The notes under the pieces were generated by a model. That model had not been told where the DNA came from and made no database searches. It saw nothing but the letters and a program-made list of their open reading frames with translations. Shown here in pieces: positions 26,844 to 36,378 of a stretch of 64,000 bases of DNA; positions within the stretch are counted from its first letter, which is position 1, and every line of letters begins with the position of its first letter. The position numbers and the translations under genes were made by a program. The DNA comes from Anaerolineae bacterium (GTDB lineage: Bacteria; Chloroflexota; Anaerolineae; Aggregatilineales; Phototrophicaceae), in assembly GCA_017303635.1 (NCBI GenBank), contig JAFLCG010000004.1, positions 1 to 64,000 of the forward strand, read 5' to 3'.

Positions 26844-27392
26844 ATGAACCGGATGCAGCGCATTGTCATCGTCGGCCCGACTGGCTCCGGCAAGACCACC
26901 CTCGCCGACCAACTGGGTCAACAGCTGAATCTACCCGTCACAGACCTGGACACTCTTCATTGGAAGCCGAACTGGCAGGAAGCCCCAGCGGAGGAATTTC
27001 GTGCCCGTGTCGCAGCGGTCAGCGCCGGAGATCAGTGGATCGTCAGCGGCAACTACAGCAAAGCCCGTGACCTACTCTGGCCGCGGGCCGATACCCTGAT
27101 CTGGCTGGATTATCCGTTGTGGATCGTGTTCCCTCGCCTGTTCCGGCGGACGGTCCAGCGCATCGTCACACAGGAAGATTTGTGGGGAACCGGCAACCGG
27201 GAGAGCTGGCGCAAGCAGTTCGTCAGCCGCGAGTCCTTATTCCTGTGGCTGCTGCAAAGCCAACCACGTCACCGCCGCACCTATCCGGCACTGATGGTGC
27301 AACCGGAGTACGCTCACTTGCGGGTGCTTCGCTTTCAAAGGCCGTGGCAGACCGATGCCTGGGTGCAGACTAGCCGGGGAATACATCCTTGA
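26844..27392 (+). CDS. P-loop kinase, FlaR-like / adenylate-kinase-like
   Basis: 182 residues with Walker A GPTGSGKTTLADQL near residue 11, then DLDTLHWKPNW, IVSGNYS and LIWLDYP, the motif order of the FlaR (DNA topology modulation) branch of small nucleoside-phosphate kinases. The phosphate acceptor is unknown. Its 3' end overlaps the convergent Uma2 gene by 23 bases. Confidence 0.85.
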   Translation: MNRMQRIVIVGPTGSGKTTLADQLGQQLNLPVTDLDTLHWKPNWQEAPAEEFRARVAAVSAGDQWIVSGNYSKARDLLWPRADTLIWLDYPLWIVFPRLFRRTVQRIVTQEDLWGTGNRESWRKQFVSRESLFLWLLQSQPRHRRTYPALMVQPEYAHLRVLRFQRPWQTDAWVQTSRGIHP

Positions 27393-27918
27393 TCGCAAGG
27401 CTGAAGCCAGGCAGGACACTGCCACCGTCAAGCCGGTCATTCATTCCCAGCTTTCGCACCCGTTCACCCGGTGTATATACCTCAACTGTCTGATGGGCAG
27501 TATCCACCAACCAGACCAGCACACCGTCTAGCAGATAATTGGCAATTTTAATGCGCATGGGCTCAGATTGATTCGTCGGTGAGAGCACCTCGACCGCCAA
27601 ATCCGGTGGCAGCGGATTATAGGATACATTGGGCAGTTCAGGCTGCCGCGCTTTGGAGATAAAGGCTACATCAGGGATATAACGCTCGCCAGCGACCCGA
27701 TAGCCACCGTCCGCGCCCGTTACCCAACCCAGGTTATGCAACTTGTTGAAGAGACCTATTTCGACCAAGATTAAGCCTGCCACCATCGAGGGATAGCTGC
27801 TGGATACCACTTCAACAATCTCCCCACCGATGTATTCCCAATCCCGATCCACATTTTCAGGTAGGTATATCCACTCCTCAAATGCTTCGACGGTAATGGG
27901 GGGTGCCTGTACAATCAT
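27370..27918 (-). CDS. Uma2 family (DUF820) protein
   Basis: 182 residues. Motifs YIPDVAFIS, PPDLAVEVLSPTN and MRIKIANYLL give the endonuclease-like PD, E and K positions. The C-terminus is LPGFSLAIKDVF. It is about as long as, and closely similar in layout to, the copy at 13903. Its 3' end overlaps the FlaR-like kinase gene on the other strand by 23 bases, and it is divergent from the FAH gene (83-base gap). Confidence 0.9.
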   Translation of the reverse strand: MIVQAPPITVEAFEEWIYLPENVDRDWEYIGGEIVEVVSSSYPSMVAGLILVEIGLFNKLHNLGWVTGADGGYRVAGERYIPDVAFISKARQPELPNVSYNPLPPDLAVEVLSPTNQSEPMRIKIANYLLDGVLVWLVDTAHQTVEVYTPGERVRKLGMNDRLDGGSVLPGFSLAIKDVFPG

Positions 27919-28001
27919 TAAAGGTCATACCTTGCTCACATTACACAAGACTGATTATAACCAATATTTGTCCGTAACCTGCACACGCCAAAGGATTAGT
28001 C

Positions 28002-28901
28002 ATGCCCCCCCTCCATCTCGTCCGGTTCCAGCATCCGCAGCAGGGAGTCCGCATCGGTGTCATCGATGGTGAGACGCTGATGGATGTCACCCGCAGCTAC
28101 CCGACCATCGGCACTTTTCTGCGCGCCAGCAGCGGACGCATCGAGGCGGCGCTGGCGGATCTGCGCGGGGCCGTCCACGCCAGCATCGACCGTTACCCGG
28201 CCTCCGCCCTGGATGCCGCCCCGGAACCCGACGCGCTGCGTTGGCTGGCCCCCTGCGATGAACAGGATGTATGGGCTTCCGGCGTGACCTACGAACGCAG
28301 CCGCGCCGCCCGTCAGGAAGAAGCGGTGGACGGGGGTGATGTCTATGCCCGCGTCTACGCCGCCGAGCGCCCGGAATTGTTCTTCAAGGCGCGGGGCGAG
28401 CGCGTGGTCGGGCATGGGGACACGGTCGGCATCCGCACCGATGCGACCTGGAACGTGCCAGAACCAGAGTTGGCGCTGGTGATCACGCCGGCGCTGGAGG
28501 TGATCGGCTTCACAGTGGGCAACGACATGAGCAGCCGCGATATTGAAGGGGAAAACCCGCTGTATCTACCGCAGGCAAAGGTCTACAAACGGTCGTGCGC
28601 TTTGGGGCCGAGCATCGTCCTCGACCCGTCGACCGAGTGGCCGAACGCCACCATCCGCATCACCATCAGCCGGGGAGGTGCACCTGTCTTCGCCGGAGAG
28701 ACTCACACTGCCCGCATCAAGCGCCGCCTGACCGAATTGACCGGCTATCTGGGTCGCAGCGCCGAGTATCCTGATGGCGCGATTCTGCTGACCGGCACCG
28801 GGGTCGTCCCACCCAATGAGTTCACGCTCGCCGCCGGAGATGAAGTCGCCATCGAGATCGAGGGTGTGGGCCGGTTGGTCAACACGGTGGTGGTGGTGTA
28901 G
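28002..28901 (+). CDS. Fumarylacetoacetate hydrolase (FAH) family protein
   Basis: 299 residues. The C-terminal FAH domain has the metal-binding glutamates in [10 protein letters not shown] and the motif [23 protein letters not shown] (quoted in part). Related enzymes act as 2-keto-3-deoxy-sugar-acid dehydratases or hydrolases and as acylpyruvate hydrolases. Neighbours include an enolase-superfamily dehydratase (31541) and a DapA-family enzyme (34434), which favours sugar-acid catabolism. The substrate is not determined. Confidence 0.88.
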   Translation: MPPLHLVRFQHPQQGVRIGVIDGETLMDVTRSYPTIGTFLRASSGRIEAALADLRGAVHASIDRYPASALDAAPEPDALRWLAPCDEQDVWASGVTYERSRAARQEEAVDGGDVYARVYAAERPELFFKARGERVVGHGDTVGIRTDATWNVPEPELALVITPALEVIGFTVGNDMSSRDIEGENPLYLPQAKVYKRSCALGPSIVLDPSTEWPNATIRITISRGGAPVFAGETHTARIKRRLTELTGYLGRSAEYPDGAILLTGTGVVPPNEFTLAAGDEVAIEIEGVGRLVNTVVVV

Positions 28902-28932
28902 AGTCAGTTATTGATATGTTTCTGAGGTGCCC

Positions 28933-30909
28933 ATGACTGCTTTACCCGTTCGGGAAATCGTCCTCTATAAACACGGCGTCGGCTTCTTCGTCCGCGCCGG
29001 GGAAGTCAGCGGCGAGTCGGTCACGCTGACCTTCAAGCAGGCCGAAATCAACGACATCCTCAAAAGTCTGGCCGTGTTTGACCGCGCTGGTGGGCAGGTA
29101 CTGGGCATTCATTACCAGACGCCGCTGGATAAAGAGGCCCTGCTCGCCAGCTGCTCGATTGACCTCGACAAAGACTCCAGCCTGCGCGATCTGGTCACCA
29201 GTTTGCGTGGGCGGCAGGTGGAGATCGTCCAGCAGCATGGGCCGGAAACACTTGAACTGCTCAAAGGCATTATGGTCGGACTGGATGCACCCCAGACTTA
29301 TAGTGCGGACATGGGTGAATTTGTCAGCCCAGCGCCTTACGTCAGCATTCTCACCGATCAGGGCGTGCGCACGCTGCATCTGAGTGATCTGCAACAACTG
29401 CGGGTGATCGACCCACAGGCGGCGCAAGACCTGAACTACTTCCTGAACATGAGCCGGAGCGAGGACGACCGCCGCACAGTCCAAGTACAGCTCTCCCCAG
29501 GCGAACACGATCTGGCGGTGTATTACGTCGCGCCCAGCCCGACCTGGCGCGTCAGCTACCGGCTGGTGGCGGAGAGCAACCCGGATGGCACAACTGGTAA
29601 AGCCCTCTTGCAAGGCTGGGGCTTGTTCGACAATCGGCTCGATGAAGACCTCGAGGCGGTGAAAGTGACGCTGGTCGCCGGGCAGCCGATCTCGTTCGTG
29701 TACGATCTGTACGAGTCGCGTATTCCGGAGCGCCCGCTGGTCAAGGATGAGTCGCGCGTTGCGCCGGGGCCGATTGAATATGAAGCCATCGCAATGGAAG
29801 AGCCGTCACCAATGGAATTGGAACGCACACGCGGAGTAGCACTCAGTAAAAGATTACCCGTCGCAGGACAAATAGCGTCCTCAGATTATGTCTCACGCTT
29901 TGCTCCTGCTCAGGCGGCCCAAAGCATGAAGCCGACCGCCGAAGCCCGCGACACTGGCGAGACCTTCCAGTACGCCGTGACCACACCGGTCTCGGTCAAG
30001 CGGGGCGAGTCGGCGCTGGTGCCGATCATCGGTTCCGAACTCGCGTATGAACGCGAGCTACTCTACAACGGGAACAAGTTCGCCGGGCATCCGGTGGCGG
30101 CCCTGCGCTTCAGCAACCCGACTGGTCTGACGCTCGAACGCGGGCCGGTCACGCTGGTCGAGAACGGGGATTATAAGGGCGAAGCAATCATCCCCTTCAG
30201 CAAGGATGGCGCGGGCGTGTATCTCCCCTACGCGGTGGAACTGGGCGTGCGCGTCAAGGAAGATTCGCGCTATGAAACCATCACCACCGGCCTGACGATC
30301 AAGGATGCCCACTTCATCTTCGAGCAGTACCAGACATCCACCCGAAGCTATACGCTGGAGAATACAACCGCGAAACCGGTCACCGTCCTCGTCGAAGGGG
30401 AAATCAGCCCACAGTGGGACTTGTACGACAGTCCCGCGCCAGACGTGACCACGTTGGAGAATCGCCGTTGGAAAGTCTCGGTCAAGCCGCATGGCCGGGC
30501 AGAATTGGTCATCCGGCACCGCTTTAAGCTGGTTGAACACGAAGAAGTCCGCAGCCTGAACAAGCGCCGCCTGGCTGAGTTCGTCCGCCACAACTGGTTA
30601 GCGGCAGGGGCCATTCAACCTTTGGAACGGATGCTGGATGCGCTGGGGCAGATCGACGCAGCACGCAGCAAGCAAGATGAACTCGATCAGCAGCGTGATG
30701 CCCGCTATGAGGAGCAATCGCACCTGCGGGAGAACCTGACCGCCCTCAGCAGCGATGGGCCGGAAGCACCGCTGCGCCTGCGGATGCTGACTCAACTGGA
30801 GCAGTCGCAGGACGTGCTGGAGGCGATTGCCCGGCAACGCGCCGACCTCGACGCGCAGATCGCCCAGGCGGAAGCAGAAGTCGAGCAGATCATCGCCGGG
30901 TTGGGGTAA
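28933..30909 (+). CDS. DUF4139 domain protein
   Basis: 658 residues from ATG 28933; a GTG at 28927 is the alternative. It starts LPVREIVLYKHGVGFFVRAG, with a central DUF4139 region including YYVAPSPTWRVSYRL, LQGWGLFDNRLDEDLEAVKVTLVAGQP (quoted in part) and SRYETITTGLTI. The C-terminus (about 565-655) is a predicted coiled coil rich in Q, E and R. No signal peptide. Function of the family is unknown. Confidence 0.82.
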   Translation: MTALPVREIVLYKHGVGFFVRAGEVSGESVTLTFKQAEINDILKSLAVFDRAGGQVLGIHYQTPLDKEALLASCSIDLDKDSSLRDLVTSLRGRQVEIVQQHGPETLELLKGIMVGLDAPQTYSADMGEFVSPAPYVSILTDQGVRTLHLSDLQQLRVIDPQAAQDLNYFLNMSRSEDDRRTVQVQLSPGEHDLAVYYVAPSPTWRVSYRLVAESNPDGTTGKALLQGWGLFDNRLDEDLEAVKVTLVAGQPISFVYDLYESRIPERPLVKDESRVAPGPIEYEAIAMEEPSPMELERTRGVALSKRLPVAGQIASSDYVSRFAPAQAAQSMKPTAEARDTGETFQYAVTTPVSVKRGESALVPIIGSELAYERELLYNGNKFAGHPVAALRFSNPTGLTLERGPVTLVENGDYKGEAIIPFSKDGAGVYLPYAVELGVRVKEDSRYETITTGLTIKDAHFIFEQYQTSTRSYTLENTTAKPVTVLVEGEISPQWDLYDSPAPDVTTLENRRWKVSVKPHGRAELVIRHRFKLVEHEEVRSLNKRRLAEFVRHNWLAAGAIQPLERMLDALGQIDAARSKQDELDQQRDARYEEQSHLRENLTALSSDGPEAPLRLRMLTQLEQSQDVLEAIARQRADLDAQIAQAEAEVEQIIAGLG

Positions 30910-30944
30910 ACTTGCCCATGTCACCGATAGAAGGATGATGGAAC

Positions 30945-31523
30945 ATGCTCATCAAAGAGATGGCCTACTCTGCTGAGGACTTGCTGGCGCTTTCCAGTGC
31001 GCCGAAATACGCTGGCAAATTACTTGAACTCAGTGAGGGGAGACTGATCGTCATGTCACCGGCTGGTTGGAAGCACGGGAATCTGGCATCGTTACTAGAT
31101 CGGAAGGTAGGTAACTTTGTCGATGAACACGATTTGGGTATGACAACCGGCGCAGAAACAGGCTTCATTCTCTATAAGTCGACTGACCCGGAAATAAAGG
31201 ATACCGTCCGCGCCCCGGATGTCGGTTTCATCGCCAAACATCGACTGCCGGATCAATTGCCGGAGAGTGGTTATGTTCCCTTTGCGCCTGATCTGGCGAT
31301 TGAGGTCATTTCGCCCAATGACGACCCAGAAGAAGTGCATCGCAAGGTCGTCCAATACCTGAAATATGGCACGCAACTCATATGGTTATTCTACCCCAAT
31401 GCGGAGACAGTCGGTATATACAACGGCAAGAGTTTCCAATCGCTTGAGCGGGAGGATACACTCGATGGTGGTGATGTGCTGCCGGGCTTCCGACTGCCTC
31501 TCACAGATGTTTTCAAACGTTGA
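30945..31523 (+). CDS. Uma2 family (DUF820) protein
   Basis: 192 residues. Motifs RAPDVGFIAKHRLP, APDLAIEVISPNDD and VHRKVVQYLKYGTQLIWLFYP are the usual Uma2 core. It follows the DUF4139 gene by 35 bases with a GAAGGA site and precedes the enolase-superfamily gene by 17 bases, so it sits within an apparent operon. Confidence 0.9.
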   Translation: MLIKEMAYSAEDLLALSSAPKYAGKLLELSEGRLIVMSPAGWKHGNLASLLDRKVGNFVDEHDLGMTTGAETGFILYKSTDPEIKDTVRAPDVGFIAKHRLPDQLPESGYVPFAPDLAIEVISPNDDPEEVHRKVVQYLKYGTQLIWLFYPNAETVGIYNGKSFQSLEREDTLDGGDVLPGFRLPLTDVFKR

Positions 31524-31540
31524 TGCTCAAGGATGCCTAA

Positions 31541-32740
31541 ATGAAAATTACGGCTATTGAATCCCTGCAGTGGGCGGAGTATCCACGGCTGATGGTCGTC
31601 CGGGTGCATACCGATAGCGGACTGATCGGGCTGGGGGAAACGGTCGACAAAATCCCCGGCTCGAAAGGCGCATTGCACGGCACCATCGCCCCACTGGTGC
31701 TGGGGCAAGATCCGCTGGATATCGAGGGCGTGTGGCGCTTCGTGATGGATAACATCATGTATCACGGCTACGCCGGGGCGGAGACACGGGCGCTCTCCGC
31801 GCTGGAAGTGGCGCTGTGGGACTTGATGGGCAAGCACTATAACGCGCCGCTGTATCACCTGCTGGGGGGCAAAACCCGCGAGCGCATCCCTACTTATAAC
31901 ACCTGTATCGGCTTCGGCCCTGTCCAGGATTACGCGGCCTGGCACGATGACGCCGGGGCGCTGGCGAAAAGCCTGCTGGCGGACGGCGTCAAGGCCATGA
32001 AGATCTGGCCGTTCGACCAGTTCAGCGAAGGTTCCTTCGGGCAGTACATCAGTCTGGCGGATGTCGAGCGCGGCCTGCGACCGATCCAGCAGATTCGGGA
32101 TGCGGTTGGCACCGAGATGGAAATCGGCATCGAGTGCCACTTCCGCTGGAACCGCGTCAGCATTGAGCGGATCGCCCGTGCGCTGGAACCGTATCACATC
32201 CTGTTCATGGAAGATGTGCTGCCCGCCGTCCACCTCGATGAGATCAAGTCGATTGCTGCCAGTATCAACATCCCGGTGATCGGCTCTGAACTCCTGATGA
32301 CGCGCTGGCAACTGCGCGATTGGCTGGTCAAAGGTGTCTCGCAAATTGTTATGACCGACCCGGTGTGGAACGGTGGCATCGCCGAGACGCGCAAGATCGC
32401 AGCCATGGCGGAAGCCTTCGGCGTGCCGCTGGTGCTGCATAACGTCGCCGGGCCGATCTGCCACGCGGCTTGTATGCACCTGGGCGCGCATATCCCGAAC
32501 TTGTTCTATGTGGAGAGCGTCCGCGCCTTCTACCAGACCTATTTCCCCATCCTCAGCGGGTGGAAGCCAACCGTCAGCGACGGTCACCTCGATATTCCGC
32601 AGGGGCCGGGGTTAGGCGTGGAATTGCTGCCGGAGATGCTTGAACGCGCCGATCTGACGCGGGAGGTATCTGGCGGTGAGGGGTTAGCCAAAGGCCGCCG
32701 CGCCATGGGCGACCACTGGGCCGTGGAAGAAATTCGTTAA
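31541..32740 (+). CDS. Mandelate racemase/enolase superfamily sugar-acid dehydratase
   Basis: 399 residues. Metal ligands E198 (GIECHFRWN), E224 (FMEDVLP) and E250 (IGSELLM) plus H200 and H300 (VLHNVAGP) are spaced 26, 26 and 50 residues apart. This is the spacing of the D-galactonate and D-mannonate dehydratase groups of the superfamily. It would dehydrate a sugar acid to a 2-keto-3-deoxy acid. AAGGA precedes the ATG. Its stop overlaps the convergent gene at 32737 by 4 bases. The exact substrate is not assignable. Confidence 0.9.
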   Translation: MKITAIESLQWAEYPRLMVVRVHTDSGLIGLGETVDKIPGSKGALHGTIAPLVLGQDPLDIEGVWRFVMDNIMYHGYAGAETRALSALEVALWDLMGKHYNAPLYHLLGGKTRERIPTYNTCIGFGPVQDYAAWHDDAGALAKSLLADGVKAMKIWPFDQFSEGSFGQYISLADVERGLRPIQQIRDAVGTEMEIGIECHFRWNRVSIERIARALEPYHILFMEDVLPAVHLDEIKSIAASINIPVIGSELLMTRWQLRDWLVKGVSQIVMTDPVWNGGIAETRKIAAMAEAFGVPLVLHNVAGPICHAACMHLGAHIPNLFYVESVRAFYQTYFPILSGWKPTVSDGHLDIPQGPGLGVELLPEMLERADLTREVSGGEGLAKGRRAMGDHWAVEEIR

Positions 32741-33078
32741 AGCGCATCCGGGAACAGGGGCTCCGGTGGGGTCCCGTCCGTCTGTACCCGTTTGAATTCG
32801 GCAAAGCGGTGAAGCTGCTTCATCGTGCGGACAAGGCTGCTGCAGCTTTTGGCGGCATCCCCTAATAGCTCGCTTAAATCCAAATCTTCCAGCAGGGGCG
32901 ACTTGGCTTCGGTGATCGCTTTGATGACTTCCGGTTCACTGACTGCATCCATAACGAATTGAATGCTGTTCATCTGGTTGAGCATCCGGTGAACTGCCGC
33001 ATTGATGTAATCCTCTGTCCTGAACTCACCCCACTGGGTTTTGTCATCCAGGTCAATACGCTGGGGGGATGCAGTCAT
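32737..33078 (-). CDS. Small DHp-like helical protein (paralogue of 33216)
   Basis: 113 residues from an ATG at 33078 with GAGGAATCC upstream. A predicted long helix [20 protein letters not shown] (19-39 region) contains H30, followed by a loop and a second helix with [20 protein letters not shown]. It aligns with the neighbour at 33216-33581 over most of its length. The pattern A-x-H-x-x-L-N-Q-(L/M)-x-x-I resembles the SHELRNPL phospho-acceptor helix of histidine kinases, but no ATPase domain is present. The family is unrecognised. Confidence 0.7.
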   Translation of the reverse strand: MTASPQRIDLDDKTQWGEFRTEDYINAAVHRMLNQMNSIQFVMDAVSEPEVIKAITEAKSPLLEDLDLSELLGDAAKSCSSLVRTMKQLHRFAEFKRVQTDGTPPEPLFPDAL

Positions 33079-33215
33079 GGAGGATTCCTCTGGCAATCAG
33101 TTGACAACAGAAATATAACGAATCGTGACAAAATTGTAACTGACCAAGCCAGCGTAAAACAGGCGGGGTATTCGCGGGTTAGTTAAGCAGTTGTAGAGAG
33201 CAGGGAGCAGACAGG

Positions 33216-33581
33216 TCAATCGGCGGCTGACTGAACAACCTTTCGGCACTGGCCTGTACAGCGAATCGAATCGGCAGCAATCGGCGGCTGGGCATCCGCG
33301 TAGGCGTACATATTGTTCAGCAGGCGGATAATCGTATTGCAGTTGTCCTGCGCGACCGACATCAACTCATTCCAGTCACGCTCATCAAAACCGATGAACG
33401 TCCCCGGGGAGGGTGCGCCATCTTCTGCCGCGATCTGCACATAATCCAGCACCACCTTGATGCCGGTCAGTTGGTTCAGTAATTCGTGGGCCGCACCGCG
33501 TACATAGTCCTCAGGGGGTAATCCATTCAACAGTGCCGGATCATCTGAGTGGACAAGCTGTTTGAGTGAAGCAGGGGCCAC
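33216..33581 (-). CDS. Small DHp-like helical protein (paralogue of 32737)
   Basis: 121 residues if it starts at the GTG at 33581 (TTGAGG upstream), which matches the N-terminus of its paralogue; the open frame extends to 33650. The helix EDYVRGAAHELLNQLTGIKV carries H32 and the second helix includes AQDNCNTIIRLLNNMYAYAD. It ends with a short Cys-containing tail (CTGQC). Both paralogues look like two-helix bundles, as in Spo0B-like phosphotransferases or HisKA domains. This is inference from pattern only. Confidence 0.68.
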   Translation of the reverse strand: MAPASLKQLVHSDDPALLNGLPPEDYVRGAAHELLNQLTGIKVVLDYVQIAAEDGAPSPGTFIGFDERDWNELMSVAQDNCNTIIRLLNNMYAYADAQPPIAADSIRCTGQCRKVVQSAAD

Positions 33582-33747
33582 GATGCCAAACCTCAATGTG
33601 AAAAACTGTAACATTAAGCCCATGATAACGTAATGTTCAGCGTAGTCCATTAAGGCTTTTTGTCAGTGAATGAAAATTCACAAATTTTTCAGACATTCTG
33701 TACATTCTTGGGGCATAACCGCGTCAATACTTGAACATTAGCACTTT

Positions 33748-34431
33748 TTACGTCAATCGGGACTCGAAAAAATGGAGTACCCGCCCCCAGGCATCGGTCG
33801 CCGCGGCGGCGTCATAACTCGGCCCCTGATCGTTGAAGAAAGAGTGCTTTGTCCCTGGGTATACCTTGATATCGTGGTCGATCTGGTAGGTTTGCAGGGT
33901 CGTGTTCAGCTTTTCCCCCATGCCCTTGGTGAAGTCGTTCTCCGGGTACGAACCCACCACCGGACAGGCGCGCTCCACCACATTCAGCGGACGCGGGTTG
34001 AGGCCGTAAAACGGCGCGATCACCCGCAGGCGGGGATCGGTACAGGCCCAAGCAATCGCGAGTCCCCCACCGAGGCAGAAACCAATCGCCCCCACCCGGT
34101 TGGAATCAACTCGGGGCTGCGTCTCCAGCCAGTCGAGCGACCCTTTCAGGTTACGAATGGCCTCATGATCGAGCGAGTTGAGGAACATCCCGCCGAAGAA
34201 GCGGAACATACACAGCACCTGATTGCGACCAGCAAATAAATCCACTGCCAACGCCACATACCCCTGCTCAGCAAAGCGGCGGGTCACATCCTTGATATGG
34301 TCATTGAGGCCGAAGGCTTCATGTATAACCACCACCGCTGGGCCGCGGCCTTCACCCTCCGGCAGTGCCAAATAGGCGGTCATGGCGGGATTGGTTGATT
34401 TGATCTGCACGTTTTCGATGGTGATAGACAC
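33748..34431 (-). CDS. Dienelactone hydrolase family protein
   Basis: 227 residues from a GTG at 34431. Alpha/beta hydrolase with a Cys nucleophile: triad C119 (GFCLGGG), D166 (YPENDFTKG) and H196 (GTKHSFFND). The dienelactone-hydrolase arrangement is complete. Its AGGAGGAG ribosome site lies inside the last codons of the DapA-family gene, whose stop is 2 bases upstream, so the two are translationally coupled. The natural substrate here is unknown. Confidence 0.92.
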   Translation of the reverse strand: MSITIENVQIKSTNPAMTAYLALPEGEGRGPAVVVIHEAFGLNDHIKDVTRRFAEQGYVALAVDLFAGRNQVLCMFRFFGGMFLNSLDHEAIRNLKGSLDWLETQPRVDSNRVGAIGFCLGGGLAIAWACTDPRLRVIAPFYGLNPRPLNVVERACPVVGSYPENDFTKGMGEKLNTTLQTYQIDHDIKVYPGTKHSFFNDQGPSYDAAAATDAWGRVLHFFESRLT

Positions 34432-34433
34432 GA

Positions 34434-35357
34434 TTAACTCCTCCTGGCAATCCGCAGCCCCAGCGCATCCACCAACTCGCCTAAGGCTTCCAGTTGGCGG
34501 GTATCAACCATGACCGACGGTCGGCGAACGGTCGGCGAGGCGATAATCCCGGCGCGGTAGAATAGATATTTGCGGGCGTGCAGGGAATATTCATGACCAC
34601 TGCCGGACACCGCTTCGACTAGCTCCTGGGCCTGACCCAGCGTGGCTTCCACCGCATCATAGTTGCCGGCTTCCCATGCTTCCCAAACGCGCATGAAGAA
34701 CTCGTTGAAGCCCACCCCCGGCAGCAGACCGGCTGCTCCGGCGCGTAATTCATCGCGCAGGGCGATCCCGCCCACGCCGCCAAACAGCTTCACATCCTCC
34801 GGCACACGCTCGCGCAAGGCATTGATGCGTTTGGCCGAACCGGGGCCTTCAATCTTGAAGTAGCGTACGTTGGGGGCGCGATGCTGAATACGTGCCAGAT
34901 GTTCGGTTTCCAGTTGGCAGTGGGCATACTGCTGAATCTGCGGTGACTGCTGCACCATGATCGGCACGGTGCTGGCGTTACCCAGTTCCACGTAATGCTC
35001 GACCAGTGCGGCGTCATCCAGTTTCATGGTCGATGGGGGGAGCGTCATCAGGGCGGCAGGTTGAAAAGCGGCATAGACCGCGGCCTGGGCGATGGCCGCT
35101 TCGGTACTGCCGAAGGCCATGCCGATAATCAGGGGCACCTTCCCGTTGACTTCTTCCGCCACGACTTCGGCGCAGCGCAGGCGCTCAAAATCCGTCAGCT
35201 TATAGGCTTCACTGGCGAAGCCGCCAATGCCCAGGCCGTGTGCGCCGCCTTCCAGTTCAAAGCGCACCACCCGGCGCAGACTGGTTTCATCCACACTCCC
35301 ATCCGGGTGAAAAGGGGTCACTAGAATGGGGATAATGCCGCGCAGCGTAGTGCTCAT
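34434..35357 (-). CDS. DapA-family (dihydrodipicolinate synthase-like) lyase/dehydratase
   Basis: 307 residues, TIM barrel. The Schiff-base lysine is K168 in VRYFKIEGPG. The catalytic Tyr that normally lies in YNxP is replaced: the segment reads VPIMVQQSPQ. The usual TTGE substrate motif reads GFASE. This is therefore unlikely to be lysine-pathway DapA. Family members act on 2-keto-3-deoxy sugar acids, which fits the dehydratase at 31541. Followed after 2 bases by the dienelactone hydrolase gene. Confidence 0.9.
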   Translation of the reverse strand: MSTTLRGIIPILVTPFHPDGSVDETSLRRVVRFELEGGAHGLGIGGFASEAYKLTDFERLRCAEVVAEEVNGKVPLIIGMAFGSTEAAIAQAAVYAAFQPAALMTLPPSTMKLDDAALVEHYVELGNASTVPIMVQQSPQIQQYAHCQLETEHLARIQHRAPNVRYFKIEGPGSAKRINALRERVPEDVKLFGGVGGIALRDELRAGAAGLLPGVGFNEFFMRVWEAWEAGNYDAVEATLGQAQELVEAVSGSGHEYSLHARKYLFYRAGIIASPTVRRPSVMVDTRQLEALGELVDALGLRIARRS

Positions 35358-35445
35358 GCTGGTTCCTGTGAGTGGCGCTATACTAGGCGGAAGGTGTTAC
35401 AACCATAACCCGCTTTACCCGACTCTACAACTGAGCCAACGATTT

Positions 35446-36360
35446 ATGAAAATCCACCGCTTTACCCCTACCCACTATTTCAACACCATCGGCTCTCATG
35501 AACCTGTGCTGCACATCGCGCCCGGGGATACCGTCATCACCACCACGGTCGATGCCCACGGTCAGGATGCCGCCGACCGGACCGTGACCGCTGGTCCCAA
35601 CCCTATGACTGGCCCTTTCTATATCGAAGGCGCTGAACCGGGTGATACGCTGGTCGTCCGCATCGAGCGACTGATCCCGAACCGGGCAACCGGGTGGGGT
35701 CGCCCCGGTCTGGCACACAACGTGGTCGATCCCACCGATGTAGCCGCACTGCCCAGTCGTCAAGAATTGGCGATCTGGCGCATTGACCCGGTGCAGGGCC
35801 GCGTCTATCTGCAGGAACCCATGGGCAAGCTGGGAGCCTTCAGCCTGCCGCTGCAGCCCATGATTGGCTGCTTCGGGGTCGCCCCTGCTGATGGGCAAGC
35901 CATCTCTACCGCCACCTCCGGCGAATACGGCGGCAATATGGATTACAACGGCTACGGCGAAGGGGTAACGGCGTACTTCCCGGTCTTTCAGCCGGGCGCA
36001 CTCTTTCACCTGGGGGATGGTCACGCCTGGCAGGGTGATGGGGAAATCAGCGGCACCGGCGTGGAAACCTCATTCGAGATGCAGTTCAGCGTTGACCTCC
36101 GCAAAGGTCAGCCCAGCGGTTGGCCACGTGGGGAAAACGCCACCCACATCTTCACCGCTGGTAATGCCCGCCCGCTCGACCAGGCCGTACAGCATGCCAC
36201 TAGCGAGATGCTGCGCTGGTTACAGGCCGACTATGGCTTCTCGGCGCAGGAGGCCAATCTACTGCTGGGGTATGCCGTTGAATACAGCGTTGGCAATATG
36301 TTTGACCCGGCTTATACCATGATCTGCAAAATCGCAAAGCGCTGGCTGCCGAGGAATTAG
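35446..36360 (+). CDS. Acetamidase/formamidase family protein
   Basis: 304 residues from ATG 35446; the open frame extends to 35326 but overlaps the divergent DapA-family gene. Motifs of the FmdA/AmdA family: TAGPNPMTGPFYIEGAEPGD (quoted to 20), GCFGVAP, SGEYGGNMDYN and LGDGHAWQGDGEISGTGVE. These enzymes hydrolyse short amides to ammonia and an acid. Confidence 0.92.
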   Translation: MKIHRFTPTHYFNTIGSHEPVLHIAPGDTVITTTVDAHGQDAADRTVTAGPNPMTGPFYIEGAEPGDTLVVRIERLIPNRATGWGRPGLAHNVVDPTDVAALPSRQELAIWRIDPVQGRVYLQEPMGKLGAFSLPLQPMIGCFGVAPADGQAISTATSGEYGGNMDYNGYGEGVTAYFPVFQPGALFHLGDGHAWQGDGEISGTGVETSFEMQFSVDLRKGQPSGWPRGENATHIFTAGNARPLDQAVQHATSEMLRWLQADYGFSAQEANLLLGYAVEYSVGNMFDPAYTMICKIAKRWLPRN

Positions 36361-36378
36361 CGCCAACCGTCATCCATC

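Noticed and set aside
31391..32587. 398-codon minus-strand frame opposite the enolase-superfamily gene
   Set aside because: Shadow of a gene with intact catalytic residues; its own translation is Arg/His-rich without motifs.
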